Source of the DNA: Deinandra increscens subsp. villosa
Taxonomy: Eukaryota; Streptophyta; Magnoliopsida; Asterales; Asteraceae
DNA: 64,000 nucleotides
Assembly (NCBI GenBank): GCA_039602395.1
Contig: JBCNJP010000006.1
Location: 14,992,952-15,056,951, forward strand
Direction: 5' to 3'
In this document: piece after piece, positions 63,655 through 64,000 of the stretch
Layout: every line of letters starts with the position of its first letter
Numbering within the stretch: the stretch's first letter is position 1
Program-made: the position numbers and the translations under genes
The notes under the pieces: model-generated
What the model saw: the letters and a program-made list of their open reading frames with translations, nothing else
The model's database searches: none
What the model was told of the DNA's origin: nothing

Positions 63655-64000
63655 TGTTTACGATCGGGCTCACTGATTACGACTGGACCTGATCCGGTTT
63701 AATTTGACCCAGATCGTAAACTCAAATCCCAATCGTAAACCCACTTGTTGGATCGTAAACCCATTTATAGTGAGATATAAAATCGTAAACAAATTGTTTT
63801 TAAAATCTCGTTAAATTCAATTGTTTTTTAAGATAAAATTGAACAAGTTAACGTTTAAGAGTGTGTTTTGTTAAATTTGTGTTTCAAAATCAAATTCTTT
63901 CCTTGAATATATCAATTGAGATTTCTAAACTTAACAGTAAAATGTGATAATCAATTGAACTTAAAGATGATGTTAACAAACAAACTTGCTCATTGATGAG
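63655..64000. mobile_element. Start of another inserted element rich in GTTTACGAT/ATCGTAAAC
   Basis: At 63655 the sequence becomes TGTTTACGATCGGGC and then has five ATCGTAAAC words up to 63790, the family B word in both orientations, followed by AT-rich DNA. TG at the start fits an LTR end. The element runs off the window, so its kind is uncertain. Confidence 0.5.

Noticed and set aside
63655..64000. Calling this a family B 5' LTR
   Set aside because: The TTTACGAT word is shared but appears in both orientations and the first bases do not match the LTR at 56070.

Overview
This is a plant nuclear window, almost certainly a dicot. It is built nearly entirely of transposable elements nested inside one another. 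I find no intact host gene, no tRNA or rRNA gene and no CRISPR array. The evidence for a plant is plant-type Ty1/copia and Ty3/gypsy gag/pol domains, primer sites matching initiator tRNA-Met, FAR1/MULE and Ulp1 proteins, PPR and beta-catenin-like gene fragments, CACTA and hAT-like small elements, and a stretch resembling plant mitochondrial spacer DNA. Asteraceae is a guess from general resemblance only.

Layout. 1-2585: 5' part of a minus-strand gag-bearing LTR element (called family A here). 4068-9252: a region bounded by inverted ~230 bp repeats, with a 484-bp tandem duplication and GC-rich gene-fragment-like DNA. 9273-10144: a small terminal-inverted-repeat element filled with a GGACC minisatellite. 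10326-16247: a complete LTR element (5-bp target duplication AATGG) carrying captured host gene pieces. Its left LTR is itself hit by a 1.9-kb LTR element (10605-12521, target duplication ATAAC). 18935-21285: a ~1-kb-arm inverted repeat with a MITE inside one arm and a tRNA-like SINE head in the spacer. 23358-25200: a gag relic of family B. 25720-26853: organelle-like DNA, followed by a hairpin with 83-bp arms. 27347-34548: a large non-coding LTR element (LARD type) with minisatellites in both LTRs and interior.

From 34549 to 56069 lies the most interesting unit: a Mutator-like element carrying an Ulp1-type cysteine protease gene (plus strand) convergent with a FAR1/MULE/SWIM transposase gene (minus strand). 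It is broken by a CACTA MITE (35713-36393), a gene-capturing TIR element with a PPR fragment (39161-42, i.e. 39161-40542), a full copia element (40905-45848), a gag-only family A element (47493-53267) and a family B solo LTR (55109-55597). Its non-coding parts carry about two dozen copies of a short word (core TAGCAC, often AAATAGCACT), always in the same orientation. 56070-60132 is a family B element (5' LTR and broken gag). It is interrupted by a Tekay/Del-like gypsy element (60133-63654), which is in turn interrupted at 63655 by DNA rich in the family B word.

How the parts fit. Insertion order can be read from the breaks. The MULE is older than everything nested in it. The copia element at 40905 is recent (two LTR differences) yet badly broken in its coding region. 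The family A element at 47493 lacks a 3' LTR and sits between 34-bp direct repeats instead of a 5-bp target duplication. A recurring theme is that several unrelated elements each carry a private short word amplified through LTR, leader or spacer DNA: CCGAAC in family A, TTTACGATC in family B, GTCGACC in the LARD, TAGCAC in the MULE.
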